In this document: positions 1-9,394 of the stretch, one piece after another
Layout: every line of letters begins with the position of its first letter
Numbering within the stretch: position 1 is the first letter of the stretch
DNA from: Desulfuromonadaceae bacterium
GTDB taxonomy: Bacteria > Desulfobacterota > Desulfuromonadia > Geobacterales > Pseudopelobacteraceae
NCBI GenBank assembly: GCA_028681335.1
Contig: JAQUIT010000006.1
Span: 62,001 to 126,000 of the forward strand
Length of the DNA stretch: 64,000 bases
Direction: 5' to 3'
Translations under genes and position numbers: made by a program
Notes under the pieces: generated by a model
Told to the model about the DNA's origin: nothing
The model's database searches: none
The model's input: the letters and a program-made list of their open reading frames with translations, nothing else

Positions 1-47
1 ATCAGAACAAACAGTACAATGAACATTATTTCTCTGTAGCCAATCAT
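1..47 (-). CDS. 5' end of an unidentified gene (partial)
   Basis: An ATG on the minus strand at 47 is preceded by a good AAGGAGAC ribosome-binding site and opens a frame that runs off the window edge. Only about 15 residues are visible (MIGYREIMFIVLFVL). They are hydrophobic and could be the start of a membrane segment or signal anchor. The gene lies directly downstream of the STAS gene on the same strand, so the two probably form an operon. The product cannot be named. Confidence 0.45.
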   Translation of the reverse strand, partial: MIGYREIMFIVLFVL

Positions 48-60
48 AGTGTCTCCTTGA

Positions 61-387
61 CTAACCGGCGATCAGAGCCGAATCGGCATATGTTTTTGTA
101 CTGCAAGGCCCCATCAATGCATGCATGGCGCTCCGCAACCTTTCCGGCACATTGACCAGGGTTGGTTCTACCCCCCGAAACCTTGCACACTGCATCCACA
201 CGTTGAGAAGCTCCAGACCGCACATATCGGCCTCTTTCATGAGACCACAGTCAATAAGAAGTGTTTTTTTACAGCCTGACTCCAGCTGCTGTAATGAAAG
301 TGCCAGTGAATCTATATTTCGGGTAACTCCGGTAAGAGTCCAATCACCTTCCAAACGTGCACCTGGACCAATCATACGAATAGTCAT
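61..387 (-). CDS. STAS-domain protein (anti-sigma-factor-antagonist-like)
   Basis: A 108-residue single-domain protein with the STAS pattern: an N-terminal beta strand ending in LEGDWT, a central LLIDCGLM strand, then GLELLNVW and a C-terminal LVNVPERLR segment. Such proteins usually act in the cytoplasm in partner-switching control of sigma factors or of sensory complexes. In canonical antagonists a phosphorylatable serine sits in a DSSG-like motif. Here the equivalent reads DMCG, so phosphorylation-controlled switching seems unlikely. The start is supported by GGGGAGG five bases before the ATG. The gene overlaps nothing and is followed closely by the partial gene at the window edge. A weak -24/-12-like element lies upstream at 430-445. 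The role is inferred from fold only. Confidence 0.7.
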   Translation of the reverse strand: MTIRMIGPGARLEGDWTLTGVTRNIDSLALSLQQLESGCKKTLLIDCGLMKEADMCGLELLNVWMQCARFRGVEPTLVNVPERLRSAMHALMGPCSTKTYADSALIAG

Positions 388-758
388 GCAAGCCTCCCCG
401 TTTTATCTTTTTTATGTTCAGGTGTGCTTTACACAAGCCATGCCAAAACACTTCCAGCATTTAACCTGTTTTTTCAGCTGGTTACATGGCAAGAAGTTTC
501 CGACTGTGGTAAGGTATTTTACACGGCAGGCTAACAAGCAGGAGGAGACATCTCTGATAGCGGGAAGTTATGAAACGTTACTTTTTTACCACGAGCTCTA
601 CATGTAACATTAATAAGAGTGACTTTTCCGCTTAATGGTATATTTACTATAAAACAATCAAATGTTTGGTTGTAAGTTTCAAAAAAAGAACGCATCATAT
701 AAACTTGCTAACAAAAACAGCTAGACCTTTATTCTTGTGATGCCGTCAAGGAGACGTT
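388..758. other. Divergent intergenic region
   Basis: This 371-base spacer separates the leftward STAS gene from the rightward hybrid kinase gene, so both promoters should lie here. A weak sigma-54-like element facing the STAS gene is at 430-445. A TATAAA-like hexamer near 648 could belong to the kinase promoter, but no convincing -35 partner was found. A rightward open frame covering 125-607 lies mostly antisense to the STAS gene and lacks any recognisable family features; I do not consider it a gene. Confidence 0.4.
430..445 (-). promoter_or_regulatory. Weak sigma-54-like -24/-12 element upstream of STAS gene
   Basis: The minus strand reads TGGCATGGCTTGTGTA. The -24 half (TGGCAT) is good. 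The -12 half is GTGTA rather than TTGCA and lacks the GC dinucleotide. The distance to the STAS ATG (about 45 bases) is plausible. It matters mainly because similar elements occur upstream of prsK and the femAB-like gene. Confidence 0.3.
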
Positions 759-3515
759 ATGGAGCAAAAAACTTCTCTATCAAAACGTTATGCCTTGCTG
801 CTTGGTATAATTTGGACTTTGTTGCTCATCATGTCATCGGGATGGGATTATATCCGGCATGATAAAAGTACAAAGGATATTGCAAGAGCTGAAGGTTACA
901 TTGCCTTCCAAAAAGATACTCTCTACCGAAAATGGGCTTCCAACCATGGAGGCGTCTATGTACCGGTAACCGAACAAACGCAGCCAAATCCAAGCCTTTC
1001 ACACATTCCTGAACGGGACATCACAACCCCCTCTGGCAAGCGACTCACCCTTATAAATCCAGCCTATATGACCCGGCAGGTATTTGAGATGGCCGACAAC
1101 GAAGGAAACTTTGTCAAAGGCCATATAACGAGCCTAAACCCCATCAGACCTGAAAATGCTCCTGATTCCTGGGAACGCAATGCGCTAAAGGCTTTTGAAG
1201 GAGGTGCTAAAGAAGTTAGTGAAATTCAGACTATAAATGGCCAACAATACATGCGTTTCATGCGACCATTCATAGTTGATGATCCATGCCTTAAATGTCA
1301 TGCCCCCCAAGGCTACAAACGTGGCGATCTCCGAGGCGGCATCAGCGTGTCGGTTCCCATGGCCATTTACACAGTGGGTTCCAATAAACTTCTCGCCGGT
1401 AGTGCTTTTACCCACTTTATGTTTTGGATAATGGGAATTGGCTTAATCTCATATAGCTCCCGAAGGTTGTCACAAAGCTACGCTTTGCTGCGTGACAAGA
1501 ATATCCAGCTTGAACATGAAATAGGTGAACGGGAAGTAGCCCAGGAGAATCTTCAGGAACAGGCATGCCAGCTGGAAGAGGAAATCCTCGAGCGTCAGCA
1601 GACGCAACATACCCTTGCCCAGAGTGAAGAGAGGTTTCGCACTGCGATTATAAATGCACCGTTTCCCATCATGATTCACGCTGATGACGGTCAAGTGGTT
1701 CAAATCAGCTCCACATGGACTGAAATTACCGGGTATACGCTCTCCGACATCCCAACCATACGTGATTGGGTACGCAAGGCATATGGAGTCAATCACGAGG
1801 TGGTGGAAGCATATATTGACAATCTGTATAACCTCGGAGCCCGGATTGACGAAGGAGAATACAAGATAACCACTCTGAGTGGCGAAACCAGAATATGGGA
1901 TTTCAGCTCTGCTCCTTTAGGGATTCTTTCCGATGGACGCAGGCTTGTTATCAGTATCGCTAAAGACATCACTGACAGGAAGCTCACGGAAGATGCACTT
2001 CGGACGAGCAAAGAGCGCCTGGAACGCGCTGAACAGGTATCAAAATCCGGAAACTGGGAGCTGCATCTGGATTCCGGAAAAATCATATCATCCAAGGGTG
2101 CTGCCATTATATACGGCGTTGAAAACGACTCCCTGGAATTTGAATATTCGGCGATCAAAAGTATGCCTTTGCCGGAATACAGGCCAACGCTTGATGCCGG
2201 AATGAAGAAACTTATGGAGGAAAATGGCAGCTATGACATTGAGTTCAAGATCAAAATTCCCAACACTGAGATAATCAAAGATATTCACTCAGTTGCTACC
2301 TATGACAGGGAAAAGGGAATAATCTTTGGCATCATTCAAGATATCACTGCAAATAAGCGCCTCGAAGCCCAACTCCAGCAGGCCCAGAAGATGGAAGCGG
2401 TGGGGCGGTTGGCAGGTGGCGTTGCCCATGATTTCAACAATATGCTGACCATCATTCTGGGGCATGCACAACTTGCACTCATGGGACTGGATCCCGCCCT
2501 GCCGCTTAATGAACACCTTACCTCAATCCAAAATGCTGCCGAGCGGTCCGCCGATTTGACAAGACAACTGCTGGCATTTGCGCGCAAACAGACCATTGCA
2601 CCAAAAGTTCTGGATCTTAATGAATCCGTGTCAGACATGCTCAAAATGTTGCAACGGCTGATTGGCGAGGATATCCGTCTTACCTGGCAGCCAGGCACCG
2701 GACTTTGGCAGGTCATGGTAGATCCCTCCCAGATAGATCAGGTTCTGGCCAATCTCTGCGTGAATGCTCGCGATGCAATTACCGATGTCGGCATGATCAC
2801 AATTGCAACCGGAAACAGTACGTTTGAAGAAAACCATCTTGCAACAGATGACCATCCGGACGTTTTAGCCGGCGAGTATGTATGGATTTCCGTGAATGAT
2901 GACGGCTGCGGCATCAGCAAGGAAGCAATAGCCCATATCTTTGAACCATTCTTTACGACTAAAGCTCCTGGTGAGGGAACCGGTCTTGGCCTGGCAACCG
3001 TCTTCGGCATCGTTAAGCAGAACAACGGCTTCATTAACGTCTACAGTGAACCGGGCATGGGTGCATCGTTCAAGATTTATTTCCCCAGACATCTGGGGCA
3101 GACCGAATATAAGGCGACTGAAAGCGCTGAGGTTTCCATTCCCCGCGGCGAGGAAACCATCCTGGTGGTTGAAGACGAGTCAGCTATTCTGAATATGGCC
3201 AGGATGTTACTCGAAAAGCAGGGCTATACCGTACTGGCAGCAAACAGTCCGGGTGAGGCTATTCGTTTGTCCGATGAGTATTGTGATGAAATTCATCTGC
3301 TTATGACTGACGTTATCATGCCGGGGATGAACGGGCGGGATCTGGCCAAAACTATTTTGTTACAGCATCCGAATATCAAGTGCCTTTTTATGTCGGGGTA
3401 TACTGCGGATGTCATTGCACACCATGGGGTGCTCGAAAAAGGCGTATATTTTATCCAGAAGCCGTTCTCATTGCCAGACTTGGCAATCAAGGTAAAGGAA
3501 GTTCTCAATGGCTGA
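759..3515 (+). CDS. Hybrid sensor histidine kinase with c-type-haem (DUF3365/Tll0287-like) sensor
   Basis: A 918-residue membrane sensor. Order: TM helix (about 11-28); a periplasmic Tll0287-like sensor domain (about 30-205) carrying a CLKCH c-haem motif at 177-181; a second TM (about 217-233); a coiled coil (240-290); two PAS domains (about 290-410 and 420-535); HisKA with GGVAHDFNN, phospho-acceptor His557; HATPase; and a C-terminal receiver with acceptor Asp851 (TDVIMPG) and a KPF lysine. The haem motif suggests redox or gas sensing in the periplasm, followed by a His-to-Asp relay inside one polypeptide. No dedicated output protein adjoins it, so the downstream partner is unknown. The start is supported by AAGGAG upstream of the ATG. 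It is transcribed alone, rightward. Confidence 0.9.
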   Translation: MEQKTSLSKRYALLLGIIWTLLLIMSSGWDYIRHDKSTKDIARAEGYIAFQKDTLYRKWASNHGGVYVPVTEQTQPNPSLSHIPERDITTPSGKRLTLINPAYMTRQVFEMADNEGNFVKGHITSLNPIRPENAPDSWERNALKAFEGGAKEVSEIQTINGQQYMRFMRPFIVDDPCLKCHAPQGYKRGDLRGGISVSVPMAIYTVGSNKLLAGSAFTHFMFWIMGIGLISYSSRRLSQSYALLRDKNIQLEHEIGEREVAQENLQEQACQLEEEILERQQTQHTLAQSEERFRTAIINAPFPIMIHADDGQVVQISSTWTEITGYTLSDIPTIRDWVRKAYGVNHEVVEAYIDNLYNLGARIDEGEYKITTLSGETRIWDFSSAPLGILSDGRRLVISIAKDITDRKLTEDALRTSKERLERAEQVSKSGNWELHLDSGKIISSKGAAIIYGVENDSLEFEYSAIKSMPLPEYRPTLDAGMKKLMEENGSYDIEFKIKIPNTEIIKDIHSVATYDREKGIIFGIIQDITANKRLEAQLQQAQKMEAVGRLAGGVAHDFNNMLTIILGHAQLALMGLDPALPLNEHLTSIQNAAERSADLTRQLLAFARKQTIAPKVLDLNESVSDMLKMLQRLIGEDIRLTWQPGTGLWQVMVDPSQIDQVLANLCVNARDAITDVGMITIATGNSTFEENHLATDDHPDVLAGEYVWISVNDDGCGISKEAIAHIFEPFFTTKAPGEGTGLGLATVFGIVKQNNGFINVYSEPGMGASFKIYFPRHLGQTEYKATESAEVSIPRGEETILVVEDESAILNMARMLLEKQGYTVLAANSPGEAIRLSDEYCDEIHLLMTDVIMPGMNGRDLAKTILLQHPNIKCLFMSGYTADVIAHHGVLEKGVYFIQKPFSLPDLAIKVKEVLNG

Positions 3516-3651
3516 ATTCACTCAAATTGATACAAATAACCGAAAAATTATTTACACACACAGATTAACAGGCCCACGCGGATTTCAACACGAACCCTTT
3601 ACTACTGTTAAGTCACTCACCCCGGCATCATACGCTGTACGTACGTCAATC

Positions 3652-3927
3652 TCAGAATTCGTGTTCGAGGATTTCCACTCCTAACCCATAGGAATTGACA
3701 CGAGTGATCTTCCCCTTGTACCTGCAAAAAGATGTTGCCGGATCGTTACTCAATATCAAACTGCAGGTATCACCTGTCGTTACATTAACCGGAGTAAAAT
3801 CGTTCAGCTTTACCAGAACACCGGTAATAGAAATATTCATAATGGCACCGCTGTAACGTGAATCGGCATAGTACAAAAGACATTTTTCAGCACACCTTAT
3901 CCTCTGATGCTGTCTTTTCTCGGCCAT
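3652..3927 (-). CDS. PilZ-domain cyclic-di-GMP receptor
   Basis: A 91-residue protein consisting of one PilZ domain. The two c-di-GMP contact motifs are intact: RQHQR (RxxxR) at residues 5-9 and NISITG ((D/N)xSxxG) in the middle. It should bind c-di-GMP in the cytoplasm and pass the signal to a partner, plausibly in exopolysaccharide production given the neighbours. I chose the internal ATG at 3927 because GGAGG lies seven bases upstream; the longer frame to 4002 has a poor start and an unrelated Cys-rich extension. A sigma-54-type promoter (3958-3973) sits just upstream. The gene is convergent with the hybrid kinase gene. Confidence 0.85.
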   Translation of the reverse strand: MAEKRQHQRIRCAEKCLLYYADSRYSGAIMNISITGVLVKLNDFTPVNVTTGDTCSLILSNDPATSFCRYKGKITRVNSYGLGVEILEHEF

Positions 3928-3957
3928 AACATCACCTCCGTTTTCCCAACAACAGAA

Positions 3958-3973
3958 AGCAATTACCAGGCCA
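3958..3973 (-). promoter_or_regulatory. Sigma-54-type promoter for the PilZ gene
   Basis: The minus strand reads TGGCCTGGTAATTGCT. GG and GC are separated by exactly ten bases and the -12 half is a perfect TTGCT; the -24 half has two mismatches to TGGCAC. The expected start site leaves a leader of about 20 bases containing the GGAGG site. Confidence 0.55.
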
Positions 3974-4273
3974 CAACATAACCAGCTATAACTTCGATAC
4001 ATTCACCTGACTCAACTCTATTCGGTTGCACAAGATGTCAATTTCATCGACAGTTTTATAAACAAACCCGACCATTGAACACATTTCAGAAAGGCGAGAA
4101 TCTGTAGAGCAGCCACAAAAAAATGTAACACGGTGAACATTTTTAACACTCAGCCAATTTCCCCACTAATGCGGCACTTGCCCTATCAGTAGCCGTCCGT
4201 CCACAGCACTGCTTAACACCTGCCAGCCACCAACAAGACACACAACACACTGTAATTTATAATCTTTTAGTTG

Positions 4274-4289
4274 TGGCACACTATGTGAG
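4274..4289 (+). promoter_or_regulatory. Weak sigma-54-like element upstream of femAB-like gene
   Basis: The plus strand reads TGGCACACTATGTGAG. The -24 half is perfect (TGGCAC). The -12 half (GTGAG) lacks the GC dinucleotide. It is about 72 bases before the start codon and in the right orientation. Confidence 0.3.
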
Positions 4290-4360
4290 TAGAGAGCAGT
4301 AACCATATTTGCCACGAATGCTTTCTTCACAAGCACTACCTATCAACAGGGGAGGCATGA

Positions 4361-5398
4361 ATGAGAGGAACAACTGTTCAACTTTACAATGAAGACGGTG
4401 CTGCGTGGGATGCTTACGTTGCATCTCATCAGGACAGCACAAACTATCATCAGTATGGATGGCGTAAAGTAATAGAAAACAGTTTCGGACACAGAACTAT
4501 GTATCTGATCGCCAAAAACAGCCTGGATGAGATCTGTGGCGTTCTGCCGTATGTTCATATGAAGAGTGCTCTATTCGGCAACTTTCTGGTGTCGCTTCCA
4601 TTTTTCAATTATGGCGGACTGCTGTGCAGCGAAGAAAGCACCGCGATACTGTTACTTGACTCGTCACGCAAAATGCTTGATGGGACAAAAGCAGCCCACA
4701 TAGAGCTCAGAAATCTAAAAAAACGCGCTGACGTTAAAGAAACAAAACAACACAAAGTAAGTATGATTCTTGATCTACAGAAAAACGAAGAGGATCAATG
4801 GAAGAGCCTGGATTCAAAGGTGAGAAACCAGGTGCGCAAAGCGGAAAAAAACGGTTTGAGGGCTATTTCCGGCCATCTTAATCTTCTGGATAGTTTTTAT
4901 GAGGTTTTTTCACGGAACATGCGAGATCTGGGGACCCCGGTATATGACAAAAACTTCTTCAAAAATACGCTTGAAGAATTTCCCTATTCGACTGAAGTCA
5001 TCATTGTAAAACAAGCTAAAAAGACCGTTGCGGCAGCTCTCTTGACATGGCACAAAGAAACGCTGGAAGTCCCGTGGGCATCATCGATCAGAGAGGCTCG
5101 GGAGTTATGCCCAAACAATCTCCTGTATTGGGAGGCCATCAGATTCGCCATCTACAAAAAAGCCACCAGGTTTGATTTTGGACGTTCCACCCCCGGCGAA
5201 GGCACATACTGTTTCAAAAAGCAGTGGGGTGCCAGACCGGTACAACTATACTGGCAGTACCTGCTGCGTAACGGTGCGGCAATTCCGGAAGTCAGCCCGC
5301 ATAATCCAAAGTACCGTCTGGCAATTCAGGCGTGGCAGCATCTGCCGTTGATGCTGACGAACTTTCTTGGGCCGCATATTGTGCGCTGCATTCCTTAG
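4361..5398 (+). CDS. FemAB-family, XrtA/PEP-CTERM-associated protein
   Basis: A 345-residue protein of the FemAB/GNAT-like fold, with the length and architecture of the FemAB proteins that accompany XrtA exosortase systems. Recognisable parts are the N-terminal WDAYVASH...YHQYGWRKVIE region, a central SKVRNQVRKAEKNGL segment, and a C-terminal FDFGRSTPGEGTYCFKKQWGA block with WQYLLR. FemAB proteins transfer amino acids from aminoacyl-tRNA to peptidoglycan stems; in exosortase loci the acceptor is unknown. GGGGAGG precedes the ATG at 4361; another ATG at 4357 is out of frame. It is convergent with prsR and shares a hairpin with it. A distant relative lies at 54536-55444. Confidence 0.85.
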   Translation: MRGTTVQLYNEDGAAWDAYVASHQDSTNYHQYGWRKVIENSFGHRTMYLIAKNSLDEICGVLPYVHMKSALFGNFLVSLPFFNYGGLLCSEESTAILLLDSSRKMLDGTKAAHIELRNLKKRADVKETKQHKVSMILDLQKNEEDQWKSLDSKVRNQVRKAEKNGLRAISGHLNLLDSFYEVFSRNMRDLGTPVYDKNFFKNTLEEFPYSTEVIIVKQAKKTVAAALLTWHKETLEVPWASSIREARELCPNNLLYWEAIRFAIYKKATRFDFGRSTPGEGTYCFKKQWGARPVQLYWQYLLRNGAAIPEVSPHNPKYRLAIQAWQHLPLMLTNFLGPHIVRCIP

Positions 5399-5450
5399 GA
5401 ACAGATGGTAATGACATGATGTTACGTGTACTTCCGGGCAAAAGCGCTAC

Positions 5451-5489
5451 GCCGGCAGAGTAATAATCTCCAGTGATTACTCTGCCGGC
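5451..5489. terminator. Perfect 14-bp hairpin overlapping the prsR stop codon
   Basis: GCCGGCAGAGTAAT at 5451-5464 is exactly complementary to 5476-5489 with an 11-base loop. It lies between the convergent femAB-like and prsR genes, and the right arm includes the prsR stop codon. There is no strong T-tract on either side (CTTTTG on the minus side, a T run about 14 bases away on the plus side). It may be a bidirectional terminator or a 3'-end stabilising hairpin. Confidence 0.55.
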
Positions 5490-6853
5490 CTGCTGATGTC
5501 GTATTTTTTTACCAGGTCATACAGTGTCGGCCTGCTGATCCCCAGCGCCTCTGCGGCCCGGGCCATATTGCTGTTCTGGTTTTCTATGGCGGAGACGACC
5601 ATTTCACGCTCGATCATTTCACGCGCGTCTTTCAGTGTCAGATTTGCAAAAGAGTGTATTCCGTCCTTGACTGCTTTAAGTGAAAAACCGAGCGACTCCG
5701 GCTCAATGATCGGCTCGTCGGACATGATAACGGCCCGTTGCACCCTGTTTTCCAATTCGCGAACATTCCCCGGCCATTCATATGACTCAAGCAGTTTTAC
5801 CGAACCGGCACTAAAGCGCCTGGTTTTCTTCTTGAGTTCATGGCAAAACCTGCGCAGGAAAAAATTAGCCAACAAAAGTATGTCGCTGCCGCGCTCTCTC
5901 AGCGGAGGAAGGTTTATGTGTATAACTGAAATCCGGTAGTAAAGGTCTTCACGAAACGCCCCGGTTTCAGTTTCTTTAACAATATCCCTGTTGGTTGCGG
6001 CGATGATGCGTGCATCAACGGAGATATCCTCTCTGCCACCGACCCGTTGGATAGTTTTTTCCTGCAGGAACCTGAGTAGCTTGACCTGCAGATTGAGAGG
6101 CAATTCACCGATTTCATCAAGAAAGAGAGTGCCCTTATTGGCATACTCCACCTTCCCTTGAACACGGTTATGAGCGCCGCTGAAAGCCCCCTTTTCGTAC
6201 CCGAACAGTTCGGACTCAAGCAGGTTTTCCGGGATCGCCCCGCAATTAATGGCGATGAAGGCGCCGGATTTTCTTGGGCTGAGCTCCCTGATAGCTCTGG
6301 CAACCAGCTCCTTGCCGGTGCCGCTCTCACCGGTAATAAGGACAGCCACCTCCGATGAAGCTACCTTGCGGATAGACGAGAAGACCTCCATCATCTGCGG
6401 CGATTGGCCGATTATTCCGCCGGGAGTTTGATGGTGCTGATCCAGACACAGTTGCAAGCTCCTATTTTCTTTCTCAATTGCAGCCAGATGAAAAGCTCTT
6501 GCCAGAATAACCTTCAACTCAGACAGGTTAAGCGGCTTACGGTAATAGTCGTACGCTCCGTTCTGCACAGCCCGTAATGCATTTTCACTATCTTCATTGC
6601 CGGTAATCATGATGACCTTCGTCGCAGGCGCCTGACGCAGCACATCATCAAGACAGCGAAAACCTTCTTCGCATCCGTTTTCGTCAGGCGGCAGACCGAG
6701 ATCGAGCGTAACGACTTTCGGCAGATGTTTTTTGAATAACGAGAGCGCCTCAAGGCGGTTACCCGCCACCAGCACCTCATATTCCGCGGACAGCCCCCAA
6801 CGCAGCTGGCTGCGTATGTCCTCGTTGTCCTCGACTATGACAAGCTTTTCCAT
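5477..6853 (-). CDS. prsR: PEP-CTERM system sigma-54 response regulator PrsR
   Basis: A 458-residue NtrC-type regulator. The N-terminal receiver has the acidic pair in VEDNED and phospho-acceptor Asp51 (TLDLGLPP). The AAA+ sigma-54 interaction domain has Walker A GESGTGKE and the loop GAFSGA, a T-to-S variant of GAFTGA. A Fis-type helix-turn-helix ends the protein (ARAAEALGISRPTLYDL). It is the expected partner of PrsK; in other bacteria PrsK/PrsR with RpoN activates exopolysaccharide and PEP-CTERM genes. The ATG at 6853 (MEKLVIVEDN) was chosen because AAGGTG precedes it and it begins directly at the receiver. Upstream in-frame codons would run into prsK. Only 14 bases separate it from the prsK stop, so the two form an operon. 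Confidence 0.93.
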   Translation of the reverse strand: MEKLVIVEDNEDIRSQLRWGLSAEYEVLVAGNRLEALSLFKKHLPKVVTLDLGLPPDENGCEEGFRCLDDVLRQAPATKVIMITGNEDSENALRAVQNGAYDYYRKPLNLSELKVILARAFHLAAIEKENRSLQLCLDQHHQTPGGIIGQSPQMMEVFSSIRKVASSEVAVLITGESGTGKELVARAIRELSPRKSGAFIAINCGAIPENLLESELFGYEKGAFSGAHNRVQGKVEYANKGTLFLDEIGELPLNLQVKLLRFLQEKTIQRVGGREDISVDARIIAATNRDIVKETETGAFREDLYYRISVIHINLPPLRERGSDILLLANFFLRRFCHELKKKTRRFSAGSVKLLESYEWPGNVRELENRVQRAVIMSDEPIIEPESLGFSLKAVKDGIHSFANLTLKDAREMIEREMVVSAIENQNSNMARAAEALGISRPTLYDLVKKYDISRPAE

Positions 6854-6867
6854 GGACACCTTCTTTA

Positions 6868-8928
6868 TTATGCAACAGCCTGCGTTTTTGGCAGCCAAAC
6901 CGTAAATTCAGAGCCCTGATCAAGCGTGCTGACAACCTCAATCGTGCCTCCGTGTGCTTCAACAATCTGCTTGCTTTGATAGAGCCCAATCCCCAACCCT
7001 GTTTTCTTTGTGCTGACAAAAGGTGTGAACATGACATGCTCCAGGAAGGCCGGAGCAATGCCGCACCCTTCGTCCTTTACCCGGAAATAGGGAGCATCTT
7101 CGCTACCCACTTCAACCGTGACCGGTGCATTCCCCTCCGTGGCCTCAACAGCATTGAGCATCAGGTTGAGCGCCACTTTCTGCAACTCCTCCCTGTCCAC
7201 ATCGGCAAAAACACTCGTCCCGGTGACCTCCAACTTTCTGCCCCCAACCATCGCAGCAGCTTCACGAGCCATCTGCAGCAGATCAACCGGTGCCAATTGC
7301 AGCGAATTTTTCTCCGGCAGATGCTTCAAGCGTGAAATTATTGTCCTCATCTTGATAATAGTATTCCCCAGTGACATGAGCAGGTCGCTTTGAAATGCCG
7401 GCACAGCGATATGTTCCTGAGCGTTTTCGAGCAAGAGCGAGACGGTTGAAACAAGATTTTTCAGATCATGCATGACAAAGGTGGATACTTTGCCGATCGC
7501 GGCCAACTCGCGCGAACAGGCCAACTGATCCGACAGGCGCAGATTCATCAGGGCCGACGACGCCTGTTTTGCCAGCGTCCGCATCAGATCAAAATCCTCA
7601 CAACCATAGATTTCGTTGGCATTAAGCGGTCTCCCCAACATTATGAAACCATCGACAACTTCGTTCATGAAAAGCGGGACAACAAAACAGGCGTCCTTTT
7701 CCTTTAAAAAATCCCTGTTACGCTCATTTTCAGTCACTGAGATGTTATTACGCAGGTCAACAATCCAGTGACTCCCGACGAGAGATTCAATTGCCGGATC
7801 GTTTGCGCCAAAAGTAATATCTTCGGCATCCATTCCAATGCCGATTGTCTGTTGATAGGTATCACGCTCCTGGTTAAGGATGAAAAGCGCGCCGGTTCCC
7901 ATACCGAAAGTGTCACAAAACTCTGAGACGATCGAACGCAACAATTCCTCACTCGTGTGCGACGAAGAAAGGTGCTCGGTAAATTGAAGCCACTGGTTCC
8001 GGTAGTCGTATTTGTTCTGATAGAAGTTTTTATTGATAAAGACTTTAACCTTACGCTTTACCGTTTCCGACAGGAGAAGCACAAACAGGGCAAGACCGGC
8101 CAAAAAAACAGCTGCCAGGATCATGGCACGTTGAAAGCCGTCGCCGAAATACTTCATCCCTTCGCCCGCCAGACCGAAACCAATAATGTACAGGCCGACA
8201 GCAAGGAGCACTGCGGACCGGCATGCCATTTGCTGGGAAACGTACACTTTTACACCGCTGCCACGTTTCAGGCGTGAATAGGCGATCATTGCCAGCGAAA
8301 CAAGGAGCACGACTGAGCGTGTGGAAAACAGCTGCATGTTGATCGTGCGAAAAAGCAGCCCCTGACTGTAGTATATTACCAAAACAGCCAGAAAGGCTCC
8401 GGCGCCAAGCAACTCAAACTTTATCTTCCAGCGTGATGAGTGGGTAGCATGAACAAAGGTAGATTCCAGATTGATCAGAGCGATAACCAGATATATGAGC
8501 AGCAGGAGATAAAAGCAGAATCCGTAGTCACTGAGAAACAGTATTTTTTCAGTCACAAAATCAGGTGAATACAAAAAGAAACCGGCAGGCAGGAACAGGG
8601 TTGCACCGGCAAGGAACGGCGACACTGCGAGCAGGAAGCGTAACGTCAGCGGGATTTTACGCGGTTCGCCCTCCAGCCGTGCATAGGACAGTGAAAACCA
8701 GAGCCAAGCCGGCACAACGAGAGCTTCGGCAGTGAGAGAAAACTTCTTCCAGAGGTAGACCTGCTCCGGATTGTAAAATGTCAGCAGATCAAAAAGCTCC
8801 AGTGCCGCAGTCAATATGACGGCAATCGAGAGAGGAACTTGTGAAGAGTCCGTCTCCTTTCGAAAGGTGAAAAACAGCGTAAATACCACTGCAGCTGTAA
8901 TTGCAGCAACGGAAATGGCAATTGGCAT
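6868..8928 (-). CDS. prsK: PEP-CTERM system histidine kinase PrsK
   Basis: A 686-residue membrane sensor kinase. About eight hydrophobic helices fill the first 300 residues. A GAF domain follows (about 330-480). Next comes a kinase core with an atypical H-box, VMHDLKNLVSTV, as in the XrtA/PEP-CTERM kinase family, and an HATPase domain with GxG loops (DEGCGI, GLGIGL). It should phosphorylate PrsR encoded 14 bases downstream. The signal is unknown; the multi-helix N-terminus suggests a membrane or envelope cue. A -24/-12-like element lies 157 bases upstream (9085-9100), which would imply autoregulation through sigma-54 (inference). Confidence 0.93.
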   Translation of the reverse strand: MPIAISVAAITAAVVFTLFFTFRKETDSSQVPLSIAVILTAALELFDLLTFYNPEQVYLWKKFSLTAEALVVPAWLWFSLSYARLEGEPRKIPLTLRFLLAVSPFLAGATLFLPAGFFLYSPDFVTEKILFLSDYGFCFYLLLLIYLVIALINLESTFVHATHSSRWKIKFELLGAGAFLAVLVIYYSQGLLFRTINMQLFSTRSVVLLVSLAMIAYSRLKRGSGVKVYVSQQMACRSAVLLAVGLYIIGFGLAGEGMKYFGDGFQRAMILAAVFLAGLALFVLLLSETVKRKVKVFINKNFYQNKYDYRNQWLQFTEHLSSSHTSEELLRSIVSEFCDTFGMGTGALFILNQERDTYQQTIGIGMDAEDITFGANDPAIESLVGSHWIVDLRNNISVTENERNRDFLKEKDACFVVPLFMNEVVDGFIMLGRPLNANEIYGCEDFDLMRTLAKQASSALMNLRLSDQLACSRELAAIGKVSTFVMHDLKNLVSTVSLLLENAQEHIAVPAFQSDLLMSLGNTIIKMRTIISRLKHLPEKNSLQLAPVDLLQMAREAAAMVGGRKLEVTGTSVFADVDREELQKVALNLMLNAVEATEGNAPVTVEVGSEDAPYFRVKDEGCGIAPAFLEHVMFTPFVSTKKTGLGIGLYQSKQIVEAHGGTIEVVSTLDQGSEFTVWLPKTQAVA

Positions 8929-9394
8929 GGTTTACCCTCTACGGTACGCTCTTCATATACCAGTCCATGACAGTATCAAATTACCCACAAACAATCCGTA
9001 TAGCTCCAAAAAAAACGGTTGGACAGGATAAGCGCCTTGTTCGCACTCCCACTGCCCGGTTGATTTGTTGTTCTCTTGGTAGTTATCACAGACCATGCCA
9101 GTCAGCAGGCCAAAAACATCTCTTTAATAACAGGTAGTTACACACAAGTATAACGAGGCACACGTTACAGCAAAATGTTACTTTGAAACCCTTAAAAAGG
9201 TAAACATACGGGCAAAGGCGCTGAAAAAACGACCTTCTGAGAATGTAAAGTTTCTTGCTGCTGTTAATATCAGAGCTTGGGCCTCATACAGAGAATGTTG
9301 CAAGGGTCGGCTTGACAAAGAAGAAGAGTGAGCTACAAAGAGAGGTATCCGAACCATCCGTTTTTCATTTATGGCAGACAGGGGGGATTTGTTG
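8929..9394. other. Divergent intergenic region between prsK and second sigma-54 activator
   Basis: A 466-base spacer holding promoters for prsK (left) and the activator gene (right). The weak -24/-12 element facing prsK is at 9085-9100. I found no convincing promoter or hairpin facing the activator gene, and no coding frame with family features; a leftward frame at 9178-9690 is an antisense shadow of the activator gene. Confidence 0.4.
9085..9100 (-). promoter_or_regulatory. Weak sigma-54-like element upstream of prsK
   Basis: The minus strand reads TGGCATGGTCTGTGAT, nearly the same as the element upstream of the STAS gene. The -24 half is good; the -12 half (GTGAT) is poor. It is 157 bases from the prsK start, a long leader. 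Confidence 0.3.

Larger units (their letters stand above)
3928..4360. other. Divergent intergenic region between pilZ-like and femAB-like genes
   Basis: A 433-base spacer between divergent genes. It holds the sigma-54-type element for the PilZ gene (3958-3973) and a weaker one facing the FemAB-like gene (4274-4289). Otherwise I see only A/C-rich sequence without stable hairpins or coding potential. Confidence 0.4.

Noticed and set aside
125-607. 160-residue rightward open frame
   Set aside because: It is mostly antisense to the STAS gene, has no family features and no good ribosome-binding site.
9154-9172. GGCAC...GC element upstream of the second sigma-54 activator
   Set aside because: The spacing is eleven bases and the -12 half is poor.
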